Source of the DNA: Gammaproteobacteria bacterium
GTDB lineage: Bacteria > Pseudomonadota > Gammaproteobacteria > Thiohalomonadales > Thiohalomonadaceae
Direction of reading: 5' to 3'
Length of the DNA: 16,030 nucleotides
NCBI GenBank assembly: GCA_015232955.1
Contig: JADFYS010000012.1
Location: 1-16,030, forward strand
Shown in pieces: positions 1-6,857 of this stretch (position 1 is its first letter; each line of letters starts with the position of its first letter). The notes beneath the pieces are model-generated. The model searched no databases. It was not told the origin of the DNA and saw nothing but the letters and a program-made list of their open reading frames with translations. The position numbers were made by a program, and so were the translations under genes.

Positions 1-83
1 AAGCTGATATATTGTGAATTTCATCGCATAATCATTAGGTTTATGGAAATGTGTAGCGGTCAACTGCGGATTTTAGGTTCAAC

Positions 84-104
84 CCCTCTCCCGGTGGGAG
101 AGGG
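84..104. repeat. Perfect 9-bp inverted repeat (hairpin) upstream of the phosphoesterase gene
   Basis: The arms CCCTCTCCC (84-92) and GGGAGAGGG (96-104) are perfectly complementary around a GGT loop. No T-run follows on either strand, so a classical intrinsic terminator is not supported. From general knowledge, palindromes of this C/T-then-G/A kind occur as dispersed intergenic elements in many proteobacteria. Whether it is repeated in this genome cannot be told from the window. Confidence 0.6.
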
Positions 105-114
105 CAAGTGCAAT

Positions 115-157
115 TATACCCAAGAGCGTTGGATCCAGCGTTTTGAGGAATCTTTGG
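115..157. repeat. Short, internally deleted copy of the dispersed element at 7282-7425
   Basis: This stretch joins the two ends of the longer element at 7282-7425. Its left part shares ATACCCAAGA and then TTGGA with the left end of the long copy. Its right part (135-157) matches 20 of 23 positions of the right end (7403-7425), including CCAGCGTTTT. The roughly 100 bp lying between these ends in the long copy is missing. It stops just before the ribosome binding site of the gene at 168, so it may form that gene's 5' leader. The similarity is read by eye; calling it a deletion derivative is inference. Confidence 0.5.
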
Positions 158-167
158 TAGGAAGTTG

Positions 168-683
168 ATGAAAATCTGCATTATCTCGGATAGTCACGAC
201 AATCGTCCCATGATGTTACAAGCGGTAACAGAGGCTCGGGAGTGGGGGGCAGAAGCGGTACTCCACTGTGGAGATGTGGTCTCACCCACCGCTTTACGCC
301 CGTTACAGAGTATCGGCTTGCCGGTCCATGTAATTCATGGCAATAACCGCGGCGACACCTACGCCATGTTTATGCTGGCACAAGAGCCGGAGAGTGTAAT
401 TCACTATCACGGGCAGGATGCGGGAATTGAGCTGGGTGAAAAACGGATCTTCATCGTCCACTACCCCCACTACGCAGAGGCGATGGCGCTCACCGGTAAC
501 TGGGATATTGTCTGCTGTGGTCACGATCACCGCTCTAAAATCAGCACAATCACAACGGTCAACGATCGCAGCTGTCTTCTCCTGAATCCGGGAACAGTGG
601 CCGGTATCGGTCCCAAGGCGACCTACATCGTAGGCGATCTGGAGACGCTACAGTTTGAGATTAAAGAGCTGCCAAAACAGTAG
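168..683 (+). CDS. YfcE/MJ0936-family metallophosphoesterase
   Basis: A small (171 aa) soluble calcineurin-like phosphoesterase. The family's metal ligands are visible in order: SDSHDN near the N-terminus (D8, H10), HCGDVV, HGNNRGD, HYPHY and a C-terminal CCGHDHRSK, the GxH signature that closes the di-metal site. Family members such as YfcE and MJ0936 hydrolyse phosphodiester bonds in vitro, and their physiological substrates are mostly unknown. The ATG at 168 is preferred over the in-frame TTG at 165 because AGGA at 159-162 is better spaced from it, and MKICIISDSH is the expected beta-strand start. The gene stands alone, converges on the moaD-like gene with 12 bp between stop codons, and has a dispersed repeat remnant directly upstream. 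Family assignment is firm; the cellular role is unknown. Confidence 0.85.
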   Translation: MKICIISDSHDNRPMMLQAVTEAREWGAEAVLHCGDVVSPTALRPLQSIGLPVHVIHGNNRGDTYAMFMLAQEPESVIHYHGQDAGIELGEKRIFIVHYPHYAEAMALTGNWDIVCCGHDHRSKISTITTVNDRSCLLLNPGTVAGIGPKATYIVGDLETLQFEIKELPKQ

Positions 684-695
684 CCACTGCCGCCG

Positions 696-929
696 CTACC
701 CTCCGGTCACCGGAGGAAAAAAGGCCACTTCATCGCCCTCACTCACTGTCTCATTTGCGCTACAGTACTCCATATTCAGCGCCATCAGAAGATTAGAGGG
801 CATCGCCTTGCCCCCCGAGGCACTGAGCCAGATATCGGCCACTGTCGCAAACTCCCCTATCTCGACCGTCGCCCCCTCACATCCCATCTGCTCTTTTAGG
901 GCAGCAAAAAATCTGACTGTAACCCCCAT
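696..929 (-). CDS. moaD: MoaD-like sulfur carrier (molybdopterin synthase small subunit)
   Basis: A 77-aa ubiquitin-fold protein. It starts MGVTVRFFAALKEQ (the MoaD/ThiS first strand), continues with a valine/alanine-rich middle, and ends EGDEVAFFPPVTGG. The terminal Gly-Gly is the hallmark that is adenylated and thiocarboxylated before the sulfur goes to precursor Z in molybdopterin synthesis. A strong Shine-Dalgarno (complement of CTCCTCC, 934-940) lies just upstream of the ATG. No moaA, moaC or moaE neighbour is visible: the gene is divergent from pilB and convergent with the phosphoesterase. Another MoaD/ThiS-family sulfur carrier is possible, but FFPPVTGG fits MoaD best. Confidence 0.85.
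   Translation of the reverse strand: MGVTVRFFAALKEQMGCEGATVEIGEFATVADIWLSASGGKAMPSNLLMALNMEYCSANETVSEGDEVAFFPPVTGG
700..716. repeat. Palindrome inside the moaD 3' end, between convergent genes
   Basis: CCTCCGGT and ACCGGAGG surround a single C, allowing a 7-bp GC-rich stem with a 3-nt loop. On the - strand it encodes the functional PPVTGG tail of MoaD. On the + strand it lies 17 nt past the phosphoesterase stop codon. The adjacent A-run is on the wrong side to give a U-tract for moaD transcripts, and + transcripts would read A, so a canonical Rho-independent terminator is not supported in either direction. Confidence 0.4.
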
Positions 930-1112
930 TTTTCTCCTCCATATCCGCTGAGTTATAATTGCATGAACATCGACTTGCTGTGATGGTATGAGAAAGATAG
1001 TCGCTCACCCCAAAGATGACAAAGAGAGAAGCGAACCCCCCTTTTTCACTCACACCTCACGCCAAATAGTGATAATATCATGATAAAACATTAATCCGAG
1101 GTTAAACGCAAG

Positions 1113-2804
1113 ATGGCTACAAGTGGACTGGCGAGAAAACTGGTCAATGACGGACTTCTCGAAAAGGAAGATGCTGAAAAGATTCTGGCGGATGCCGAAA
1201 AGGAGAGTACCCATTTTGTCACCCACCTGATTAAAAGCAAAAAGATAGAACCTTCGGCGCTGGCAGAGGTTGCATCTACCGAGTTTGGCCTCCCCCTGCT
1301 TGACCTTTCCACGCTCGAACTCGATCTCGATGTGGTCAAGTTGGTCGACCACAAACTCCTCAACAAACACCATATTCTCCCCATCTACAAACGAGGCTCC
1401 CGTCTCTTTGTCGCGGTCTCTGATCCCACCAACCTCGTCGGCATTGACGCCATTAAATTCCATGTCGGACTGACGGTTGAAGCGGTCATCGTCGAAGAGG
1501 ATAAACTGCAGAAACTGCTGGAGAAGGTGGCGGAAGCGCTGGATACCTCCATGGGCGATCTCGCGGGCGATGAGTCCCTCGAGGATCTCGATGTCACTGG
1601 CGGTGACGAGACACCCGATAAAGAGGATGACTCCGGCATTGATGACGCCCCGGTAGTGCGCTACATTAACAAAATGCTCCTTGATGCCATCAAAGCGGGG
1701 GTATCGGATCTCCATTTTGAACCCTATGAGAAACGGTATCGTGTCCGCTATCGGCTTGATGGTGTTCTCAAAGAGGTCTCATCGCCACCGATATCCCTTG
1801 CCGGCAAGATTTCAGCCCGTTTTAAGGTCATGTCGAGGCTCGATATCTCAGAAAAACGGGTCCCTCAGGACGGTCGGATCAAGCTCACCCTCTCGAAAAA
1901 GAAATCGATCGATTTTCGTGTCAACACCTGCCCGACCCTTTTTGGCGAAAAGATCGTTCTCCGTATCCTCGACTCTGAGAGCGCAAAACTAGGTATCGAT
2001 ATGTTGGGCTACGAGCCGGAGCAGAAGCAGCTCTATCTCGATAATCTGGCAAAGCCTTACGGAATGATTCTGGTGACCGGGCCGACAGGTAGTGGTAAAA
2101 CGGTCTCTCTCTACACCGGTCTCAATATTCTCAACACCGAAGATCGCAATATATCAACTGCCGAGGATCCGGTGGAGATTAACCTTGAGGGGATCAATCA
2201 GGTCAATGTCAATGATAAGGTCGGTCTCACCTTCTCTGCCGCGCTCAAGGCGTTCCTCCGTCAGGATCCCGATGTCATCATGGTGGGTGAGATCCGCGAT
2301 ATCACCACTGCTGAGATTGCGATAAAAGCGGCACAGACCGGACACATGGTGATGTCCACCCTTCACACCAACGATGCCCCGCAGACACTATCAAGACTTC
2401 TCAATATTGGCGTCGCCCCATTTAACATTGCATCTGCAGTGAATCTGATTATTGCACAGCGCCTGGCGCGTAGACTGTGTAAAGTGTGTAAAACGGTTGA
2501 GGATCTCCCGGAAAAGGTGCTGTTGGATAACGGCTTTAGCAAGGAGGAGATCCCGGGGCTGAAACTCTATAAAGCGGTAGGGTGCGATCAGTGTAATGAA
2601 GGTTATAAAGGACGGCTGGGGATCTATCAGGTGATGCCGATCTCTGAAGAGATGGGGAAGATGATTATGATGGAGAAGAACGCAATTGACCTCGCGGTTC
2701 AGGCGAAAAAAGAGGGCATCCCCGATCTGCGCCAGTCTGCCCTAAAAAAGGTCAAAGCTGGATTGACCAGCCTGACCGAGGCCAACCGAGTAACCATGGA
2801 ATAA
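1113..2804 (+). CDS. pilB: Type IV pilus extension ATPase PilB
   Basis: A 563-aa GspE/PilB secretion ATPase that powers pilus polymerisation at the cytoplasmic face of the inner membrane. Residues about 1-150 form the MshEN/GspE N-terminal domain, followed by an acidic linker (about 150-185). The ATPase core has a Walker A GPTGSGKT (G323-T330, catalytic K329), an Asp box in TAEDPVEI, a Walker B region MVGEIRD with E393, and a His box around STLHTNDAPQT. C456, C459, C491 and C494 form the tetracysteine zinc site typical of PilB/GspE and absent from PilT. The length is normal. It is the first gene of pilBCD, followed after 30 bp by pilC. The Shine-Dalgarno (GAGG near 1097) is weak and distant. 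No pilA is present in the window. Confidence 0.96.
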   Translation: MATSGLARKLVNDGLLEKEDAEKILADAEKESTHFVTHLIKSKKIEPSALAEVASTEFGLPLLDLSTLELDLDVVKLVDHKLLNKHHILPIYKRGSRLFVAVSDPTNLVGIDAIKFHVGLTVEAVIVEEDKLQKLLEKVAEALDTSMGDLAGDESLEDLDVTGGDETPDKEDDSGIDDAPVVRYINKMLLDAIKAGVSDLHFEPYEKRYRVRYRLDGVLKEVSSPPISLAGKISARFKVMSRLDISEKRVPQDGRIKLTLSKKKSIDFRVNTCPTLFGEKIVLRILDSESAKLGIDMLGYEPEQKQLYLDNLAKPYGMILVTGPTGSGKTVSLYTGLNILNTEDRNISTAEDPVEINLEGINQVNVNDKVGLTFSAALKAFLRQDPDVIMVGEIRDITTAEIAIKAAQTGHMVMSTLHTNDAPQTLSRLLNIGVAPFNIASAVNLIIAQRLARRLCKVCKTVEDLPEKVLLDNGFSKEEIPGLKLYKAVGCDQCNEGYKGRLGIYQVMPISEEMGKMIMMEKNAIDLAVQAKKEGIPDLRQSALKKVKAGLTSLTEANRVTME

Positions 2805-2834
2805 AACTGATTCTGAACCTGGAGAGAACAGATC

Positions 2835-4070
2835 GTGGCAGATAAAAAATATGTAGCGGCTAGTGGTGAAAAATTTATCTATGAGGGGATGGATAGCAAG
2901 GGGAAACGGGTCAGTGGCGAGATCGCTTCAGGTTCAGTCTCCAAGGCCAAGATGGAACTCCGAAAGCGGGGAATCAATCCGCTTAAGGTCAAAAAGAAAC
3001 CCAAACCCCTCTTTGGAACCGGTCCTAAAAAGAAGAAGATCACCCCTAAGGATATCACCATCTTCTCCAGACAGCTCGCCACCATGATGTCCTCCGGAGT
3101 TCCTCTGGTGCAGTCGTTTGAAATTGTCGGTAAGGGGCTGGAAAACCCAACGATGGCCGAGCTGGTGCTCGCCATCAAGACCGATGTTGAGGGTGGAGGC
3201 ACTATGGCCGACGCCTTTCGTAAACACCCCAAAGTTTTTGATGAACTGATGTGCAACCTGATTGAAGCAGGGGAGCAGGGGGGTATTCTCGAGGGGATGC
3301 TGGCGAAGATCGCCGAGTACAAAGAGAAGACCGAGAGTATTAAAGCCAAGGTCAAAAAGGCGATGACCTACCCCATCGCCATTATCTCCATCGCCCTACT
3401 CATTACCGCAGGACTTCTCATCTTTGTGATCCCCTCTTTCCAGAAGATCTTTGAAGATTTTGGCGCTGAACTCCCGGGACTGACGATGATGGTGATCCAC
3501 GCCTCAGAGGCACTACAGACCTACTGGTATATCGTCTTTGGCGGAATTGCGGCAGCAGTCTTTACCTTTAAAAAACTGATGGCAACTTCGCCATCCTTTC
3601 GCTTTCAGGTGGAGAAATACTCGCTCAACATCCCTGTTTTTGGTGAAATCACCCAAAAATCGGCCTTCGCCCGCTTTGCCCGTACCCTTTCGACCATGTT
3701 CGCTGCCGGTGTGCCTTTGGTAGAGGCGCTCGATTCCGTCTCCGGAGCAGTCGGAAATGTCTACTATAAGCAGGCGATTCTTGTCATGAAGGATCAGGTC
3801 GCCACCGGTACCTCTCTCACCCTGACAATGCAAGAGGCCAATATTTTTCCAAACATGGTGATTCAGATGGCCTCAATTGGTGAAGAGGCGGGGTCACTCG
3901 ATAGTATGCTGGCTAAAGTGGCCGACTTTTATGAGGAGGAGGTCGACAATCTGGTAGATACCCTCAGCAGCCTGATGGAGCCGGTGATTATGGTCGTTCT
4001 CGGGAGCATTGTCGGGACCATCATCTTGGCGATGTACCTCCCCATCTTCAAAATGGGAGAGGTGGTTTAA
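2835..4070 (+). CDS. pilC: Type IV pilus inner-membrane platform protein PilC
   Basis: A 411-aa GspF/PilC protein that couples the PilB ATPase to pilin insertion in the inner membrane. After a basic N-terminal segment there are two T2SSF domains, residues about 73-196 (ITIFSRQLATMMSSGVPL) and about 277-400 (FARFARTLSTMFAAGVPL), each with the typical AGE/EEAG turn (EAGEQGG and GEEAGSL). Hydrophobic membrane segments occur near residues 180-203, 225-245 and 383-405. The start is GTG at 2835, supported by GGAGAG at 2821-2826. It lies between pilB and pilD with 8 bp to the latter, so co-transcription and probable translational coupling are inferred. Length and domain layout are those of ordinary PilC. 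Confidence 0.95.
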   Translation: MADKKYVAASGEKFIYEGMDSKGKRVSGEIASGSVSKAKMELRKRGINPLKVKKKPKPLFGTGPKKKKITPKDITIFSRQLATMMSSGVPLVQSFEIVGKGLENPTMAELVLAIKTDVEGGGTMADAFRKHPKVFDELMCNLIEAGEQGGILEGMLAKIAEYKEKTESIKAKVKKAMTYPIAIISIALLITAGLLIFVIPSFQKIFEDFGAELPGLTMMVIHASEALQTYWYIVFGGIAAAVFTFKKLMATSPSFRFQVEKYSLNIPVFGEITQKSAFARFARTLSTMFAAGVPLVEALDSVSGAVGNVYYKQAILVMKDQVATGTSLTLTMQEANIFPNMVIQMASIGEEAGSLDSMLAKVADFYEEEVDNLVDTLSSLMEPVIMVVLGSIVGTIILAMYLPIFKMGEVV

Positions 4071-4078
4071 TCCCAAAC

Positions 4079-4984
4079 ATGGATCTATTCACCACCCTCA
4101 GCAGAATCGATCCCCTACTCCTCCTTAGCGCAGCAGGTCTTATTGGTCTAATCGTCGGCAGTTTCCTCAATGTAGTCATCCATCGTCTCCCGATTATGAT
4201 GGAAAATGGTTGGAAAGAGGAGTGCCGCCAGCTACTTCACGACGCAGCAGAACCGACCACACCCACCGAAAGTGGCGAAGCGCAACCGTTGGGATTTAGC
4301 CTCTACTCCCCACCATCGCACTGCCCCCACTGCAAAGCCCCGATAAAGCCGTACCAAAATATCCCGATCGTCAGCTTTCTCTTCCAGCGGGGAAAATGCA
4401 GCGCCTGCAAGGTGAAGATTTCATGGCGCTACCCTTTGGTAGAGCTGCTAACGGCCCTTCTCACTGTGGTTGTTGTCTCCCATTTTGGGATCTCTCTCAC
4501 CACTATGGCCGCGACCCTGCTCACATGGGGACTCATCGCCCTCACCTTTATTGACTTTGACACCCAGCTGCTTCCAGATGATATCACCCTCCCTCTCCTC
4601 TGGCTCGGTCTACTCCTGACCATCTCTCACACCTTTACCGATCCCGTCTCTGGGATTGTCGGTGCGGTTATGGGATACCTCATCTTCTGGAGCGTCTACC
4701 AGGCTTTCAAACTACTCACCGGAAAAGAGGGGATGGGTTATGGTGACTTCAAGCTCCTGGCGATGCTCGGCGCCTGGTTTGGTTGGCAATCGCTCCCCCT
4801 CATTATCATCATCTCCGCAGGGGCCGGGGCGATTATCGGAACGCTGCTCATCCTGTTTAAGAACCATGAACGGCAGATCCCTATCCCCTTCGGCCCCTAC
4901 CTCGCCATTGCCGGTTGGCTCACCATGCTGTGGGGAGAGACCATGAACCACTACTACCTTGACTGGGCAACCGGAAGCGGCTGA
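4079..4984 (+). CDS. pilD: Prepilin leader peptidase / N-methyltransferase PilD
   Basis: A 301-aa polytopic membrane aspartic protease that cleaves and N-methylates type IV prepilins and pseudopilins. The N-terminal hydrophobic helix with GSFLNVVIHRLP leads into a cytoplasmic loop carrying a tetracysteine zinc site (C82, C85, C107, C110). The conserved acidic motifs follow: FIDFDTQLLPDD (159-168) and GYGDFK with D223, which mark the GxGD-type bilobed active site. Several further membrane segments reach to the C-terminus. The bifunctional type is inferred from the intact Cys loop. The ATG sits 8 bp after the pilC stop, with a purine-rich GGGAGAGG near the pilC end. The last codons overlap the coaE start. 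Confidence 0.95.
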   Translation: MDLFTTLSRIDPLLLLSAAGLIGLIVGSFLNVVIHRLPIMMENGWKEECRQLLHDAAEPTTPTESGEAQPLGFSLYSPPSHCPHCKAPIKPYQNIPIVSFLFQRGKCSACKVKISWRYPLVELLTALLTVVVVSHFGISLTTMAATLLTWGLIALTFIDFDTQLLPDDITLPLLWLGLLLTISHTFTDPVSGIVGAVMGYLIFWSVYQAFKLLTGKEGMGYGDFKLLAMLGAWFGWQSLPLIIIISAGAGAIIGTLLILFKNHERQIPIPFGPYLAIAGWLTMLWGETMNHYYLDWATGSG

Positions 4985-5606
4985 AAGCGCCCCACCCTAC
5001 AGAGTGGGCCTTACCGGAGGATTGGCCTGTGGTAAAACAACGGCGTGTCGTTATCTGCAACGGCTAGGGGTTCCGACTGTCGATGCCGACGAACTCTCAC
5101 GCGAGGTAGTACTCCCCGGTTCTTCAGGATTACAGCAGTTGCTCGACTATTTTGGCGACGCTATTCTCCAGCCGCAGGGTTCGCTTAACCGTCCGTATTT
5201 GGCAAAAAGAGTATTCTCGTCAACAACGGATAGAGTTGCCGTCGAAAAGATACTCCACCCCCTCATTCTGCAGAAAATTAGGGAGTGGTCCGCAACCATC
5301 ACCACTCCCTACGCCATTATTGCCGCCCCACTCCTATTTGAGGCCCGGTGGCAGAGCGAAGTTGATCACATCCTGGTCATTGATCTTCCTAGGGAAGAAC
5401 AGATTAAACGCGCAGAGAGCCGTGATCAAAGGAGTCGGCAAGAGATCGAGGCGATCCTCGATAGTCAATGGAGCCGACAACAGAGAGTCGCGGCTGCCGA
5501 CACCACGATCGCCAATAGTGGCTTGCCGAAAGAGCTTGAAAAGCGTCTGCTCCATTTCCATCAGCGGCTACTCAAGAAGTTGAAATCGACAAACTTACCA
5601 CAATAG
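4959..5606 (+). CDS. coaE: Dephospho-CoA kinase CoaE
   Basis: A 215-aa P-loop kinase that performs the last step of coenzyme A synthesis, phosphorylating the 3'-hydroxyl of dephospho-CoA. Visible motifs are VGLTGGLACGKTT (P-loop), DADELSREVV (the CoaE D-A-D substrate motif), HPLI, IAAPLLFEA and the DQRSRQEIEAILDSQ lid region. The TTG at 4959 is kept, overlapping pilD by 26 bp. The next candidate, GTG at 5004, would remove the first beta strand (YRVGL) just ahead of the P-loop. Neither start has a clear Shine-Dalgarno, so the exact start is uncertain. pilD followed by coaE is a known gammaproteobacterial order; the yacG and zapD genes that often follow are absent here. Confidence 0.92.
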   Translation: MTGQPEAAESAPPYRVGLTGGLACGKTTACRYLQRLGVPTVDADELSREVVLPGSSGLQQLLDYFGDAILQPQGSLNRPYLAKRVFSSTTDRVAVEKILHPLILQKIREWSATITTPYAIIAAPLLFEARWQSEVDHILVIDLPREEQIKRAESRDQRSRQEIEAILDSQWSRQQRVAAADTTIANSGLPKELEKRLLHFHQRLLKKLKSTNLPQ

Positions 5607-5638
5607 ATCCCACTCGCCCCCCATAAGGATAGCAGCTC

Positions 5639-6079
5639 ATGACCCAACTCTCCCCCGAAGATCAGATGAACCTCAATAGCGGTATCGCAGCCTTTGAATC
5701 AAAACACTTCGCCAACGCAATGCAACTCCTCTCCCCCCTCGCCGAAAAAGGAGAGCCCGATGCCCAATATCGCTGCGCAATCATGCAGCAGAATGGCCTC
5801 CTCGGAGCCACGCATACCGCAAAAGCGTATGAGTTGATGGAGAAAGCGGCCCATCAGGGTCACCCAATGGCGCAACACGGTGTCGGCTTTATGTACATGG
5901 AAGGAGAGTGTACTGACAAAGATATCGAAAAAGCGATTTACTGGTTTGAAAAAGCCGCAGATCAGGGGCTACAAGGATCCCTGGTCACTCTGGGCATGAT
6001 CTATCAGGATGGCAATGGCATCCAAAAAGATGAAGCAAAAGCTCAAGAGTACCTCAAACGCGCCGGCTTCGAACCATAA
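5639..6079 (+). CDS. Sel1-repeat (TPR-like) protein
   Basis: A 146-aa protein made almost entirely of about three Sel1-like helical repeats (residues about 37-72, 73-108 and 109-144). They are recognisable from A-x-Y-x(n)-A-A-x-x-G-H/L elements such as YELMEKAAHQGHPMAQHGVGFMY and the following WFEKAADQGLQGS-type repeat. There is no signal peptide or membrane segment, so a cytoplasmic scaffold or protein-protein adaptor is likely. AAGGA at 5625-5629 is well placed for the ATG. It follows coaE by 32 bp and may be read from the pil transcript. Sel1 proteins do many jobs, so the partner is unknown and no function beyond binding can be given. Confidence 0.8.
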   Translation: MTQLSPEDQMNLNSGIAAFESKHFANAMQLLSPLAEKGEPDAQYRCAIMQQNGLLGATHTAKAYELMEKAAHQGHPMAQHGVGFMYMEGECTDKDIEKAIYWFEKAADQGLQGSLVTLGMIYQDGNGIQKDEAKAQEYLKRAGFEP

Positions 6080-6134
6080 ATCTAAAATCCGGTCAAAAGC
6101 ATCTCGTGAAAAATTCGGAAAAATGGTGATAAAT

Positions 6135-6185
6135 GTTGAGAAACCTTGTGAATTCCATAAAATTTTGGCATACTCGTTTCTCAAC
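6135..6185. promoter_or_regulatory. Perfect 10-bp inverted repeat flanking the cheX promoter
   Basis: GTTGAGAAAC (6135-6144) and its exact reverse complement GTTTCTCAAC (6176-6185) are 31 bp apart. Their centres are 41 bp apart, close to four helical turns. The left arm covers the proposed -35 box and the right arm lies just downstream of the expected transcription start. This could be a pair of operator half-sites bridged by a dimeric or looping regulator, or a stem partly in the 5' leader. The repeat is seen directly; the regulatory role is inferred. Confidence 0.5.
6136..6163 (+). promoter_or_regulatory. Predicted sigma70-type promoter for cheX-cheY
   Basis: TTGAGA (6136-6141, five of six consensus bases) is followed after 16 bp by TAAAAT (6158-6163, five of six). 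Transcription would begin near 6170, about 30 nt ahead of the cheX ATG at 6202. It is the best promoter match seen in the window and lies in the only long gap before cheX. Confidence 0.5.
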
Positions 6186-6201
6186 TTGACCAGAGACCGG
6201 C

Positions 6202-6729
6202 ATGAAAACAGAGACCTTTAACCAGCGCTATCTTGCCTTTACCAAGCCATTTGTCGACTCGGTTAAAGAGATCTACAGCACAATGATGGCGACAGAGATT
6301 CATCAGGGTAAGGCGCTCTACAAGAGGGAGGATATCGGATTTAGTCACGACTACCTCACCATTATGGGCATTAGTGGTACATTCACCGCTCAGGATGAAA
6401 AGCACGACTTTCGTGGAAACCTGGTGCTCTCATGGCCCTTGCAGACCTACCTCAATACCGCTGGGGCGATGATGCAGGAGGAGTACACCGAGATTAACGA
6501 CGAGATCGCCGATGTCGGTATGGAGATCTGTAACATCACGATGGGGGGTGCCAAAGCGACCCTCGCTCAGGTGGGGTTCTCGGTCGATATGTCGATCCCG
6601 ACCTCAGTCTCGGGAAATAACATCGATATTAGTGCTCAGGCAAGCGCAACCACCATTCTCGTCCCCTTTAGCAGTGATCTCGGAAATTTTAATCTCGAAC
6701 TCAATTACGAAGAGCCTTCAGAAAAATAG
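6202..6729 (+). CDS. cheX: CheX-like CheY-P phosphatase
   Basis: A 175-aa protein of the CheC/CheX/FliY phosphatase family. The single active-site helix reads DEIADVGMEICNITMGGAK, giving the E-x-x-N catalytic pair E108 and N111 followed by GGAK, as in CheX where Glu and Asn act on CheY aspartyl phosphate. The N-terminal helix (residues 5-30), a strand region near GISGTFTAQ and the C-terminal VPFSSDLGNFNLEL strands match the CheX fold. It is followed after 128 bp by cheY, its expected substrate, and no cheZ is visible, so CheX probably ends the signal here. The Shine-Dalgarno is weak (GAGA before CCGGC-ATG). The motif fit is good; the overall sequence is divergent. Confidence 0.8.
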   Translation: MKTETFNQRYLAFTKPFVDSVKEIYSTMMATEIHQGKALYKREDIGFSHDYLTIMGISGTFTAQDEKHDFRGNLVLSWPLQTYLNTAGAMMQEEYTEINDEIADVGMEICNITMGGAKATLAQVGFSVDMSIPTSVSGNNIDISAQASATTILVPFSSDLGNFNLELNYEEPSEK

Positions 6730-6780
6730 TCGTAGACCGACAATAAGGAGATGGGGAGCACATCCACAGCAACACTATGA

Positions 6781-6836
6781 CAGACCAACAGACCAACAGA
6801 CCAACAGACCAACAGACCAACAGACCAACAGACCAA
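6781..6836. repeat. Seven perfect 8-bp tandem repeats between cheX and cheY
   Basis: The unit CAGACCAA is repeated seven times without a mismatch and ends 21 bp before the cheY start codon. Because 8 is not a multiple of 3, a gain or loss of units would shift any reading frame across it. One short frame, ATG at 6777 to TAG at 6843-6845, reads through with the 8-residue period TDQQTNRP (22 codons). It has no Shine-Dalgarno, so it is not called as a gene. The array lies in the transcribed leader of cheY and could vary in length by replication slippage. Confidence 0.9.
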
Positions 6837-6857
6837 CTGTTATAGAGGGAACGAATA

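Noticed and set aside
941..1000. A moaD promoter with -10 TATAAC
   Set aside because: The -10 is good on the - strand but no acceptable -35 lies 16-18 bp upstream, so it is not listed as a feature.
1050..1715. Long open frame on the - strand opposite pilB
   Set aside because: It is antisense to the well-conserved pilB N-terminal domain and shows no recognisable protein motif.
6781..6836. Tandem repeats as a CRISPR array
   Set aside because: The units are 8 bp and directly abutting with no spacers, so it is a simple tandem repeat.
6777..6845. 22-codon frame through the tandem repeat as a real gene
   Set aside because: There is no Shine-Dalgarno before its ATG and the frame is a consequence of the repeat; it is kept only as a point to test.
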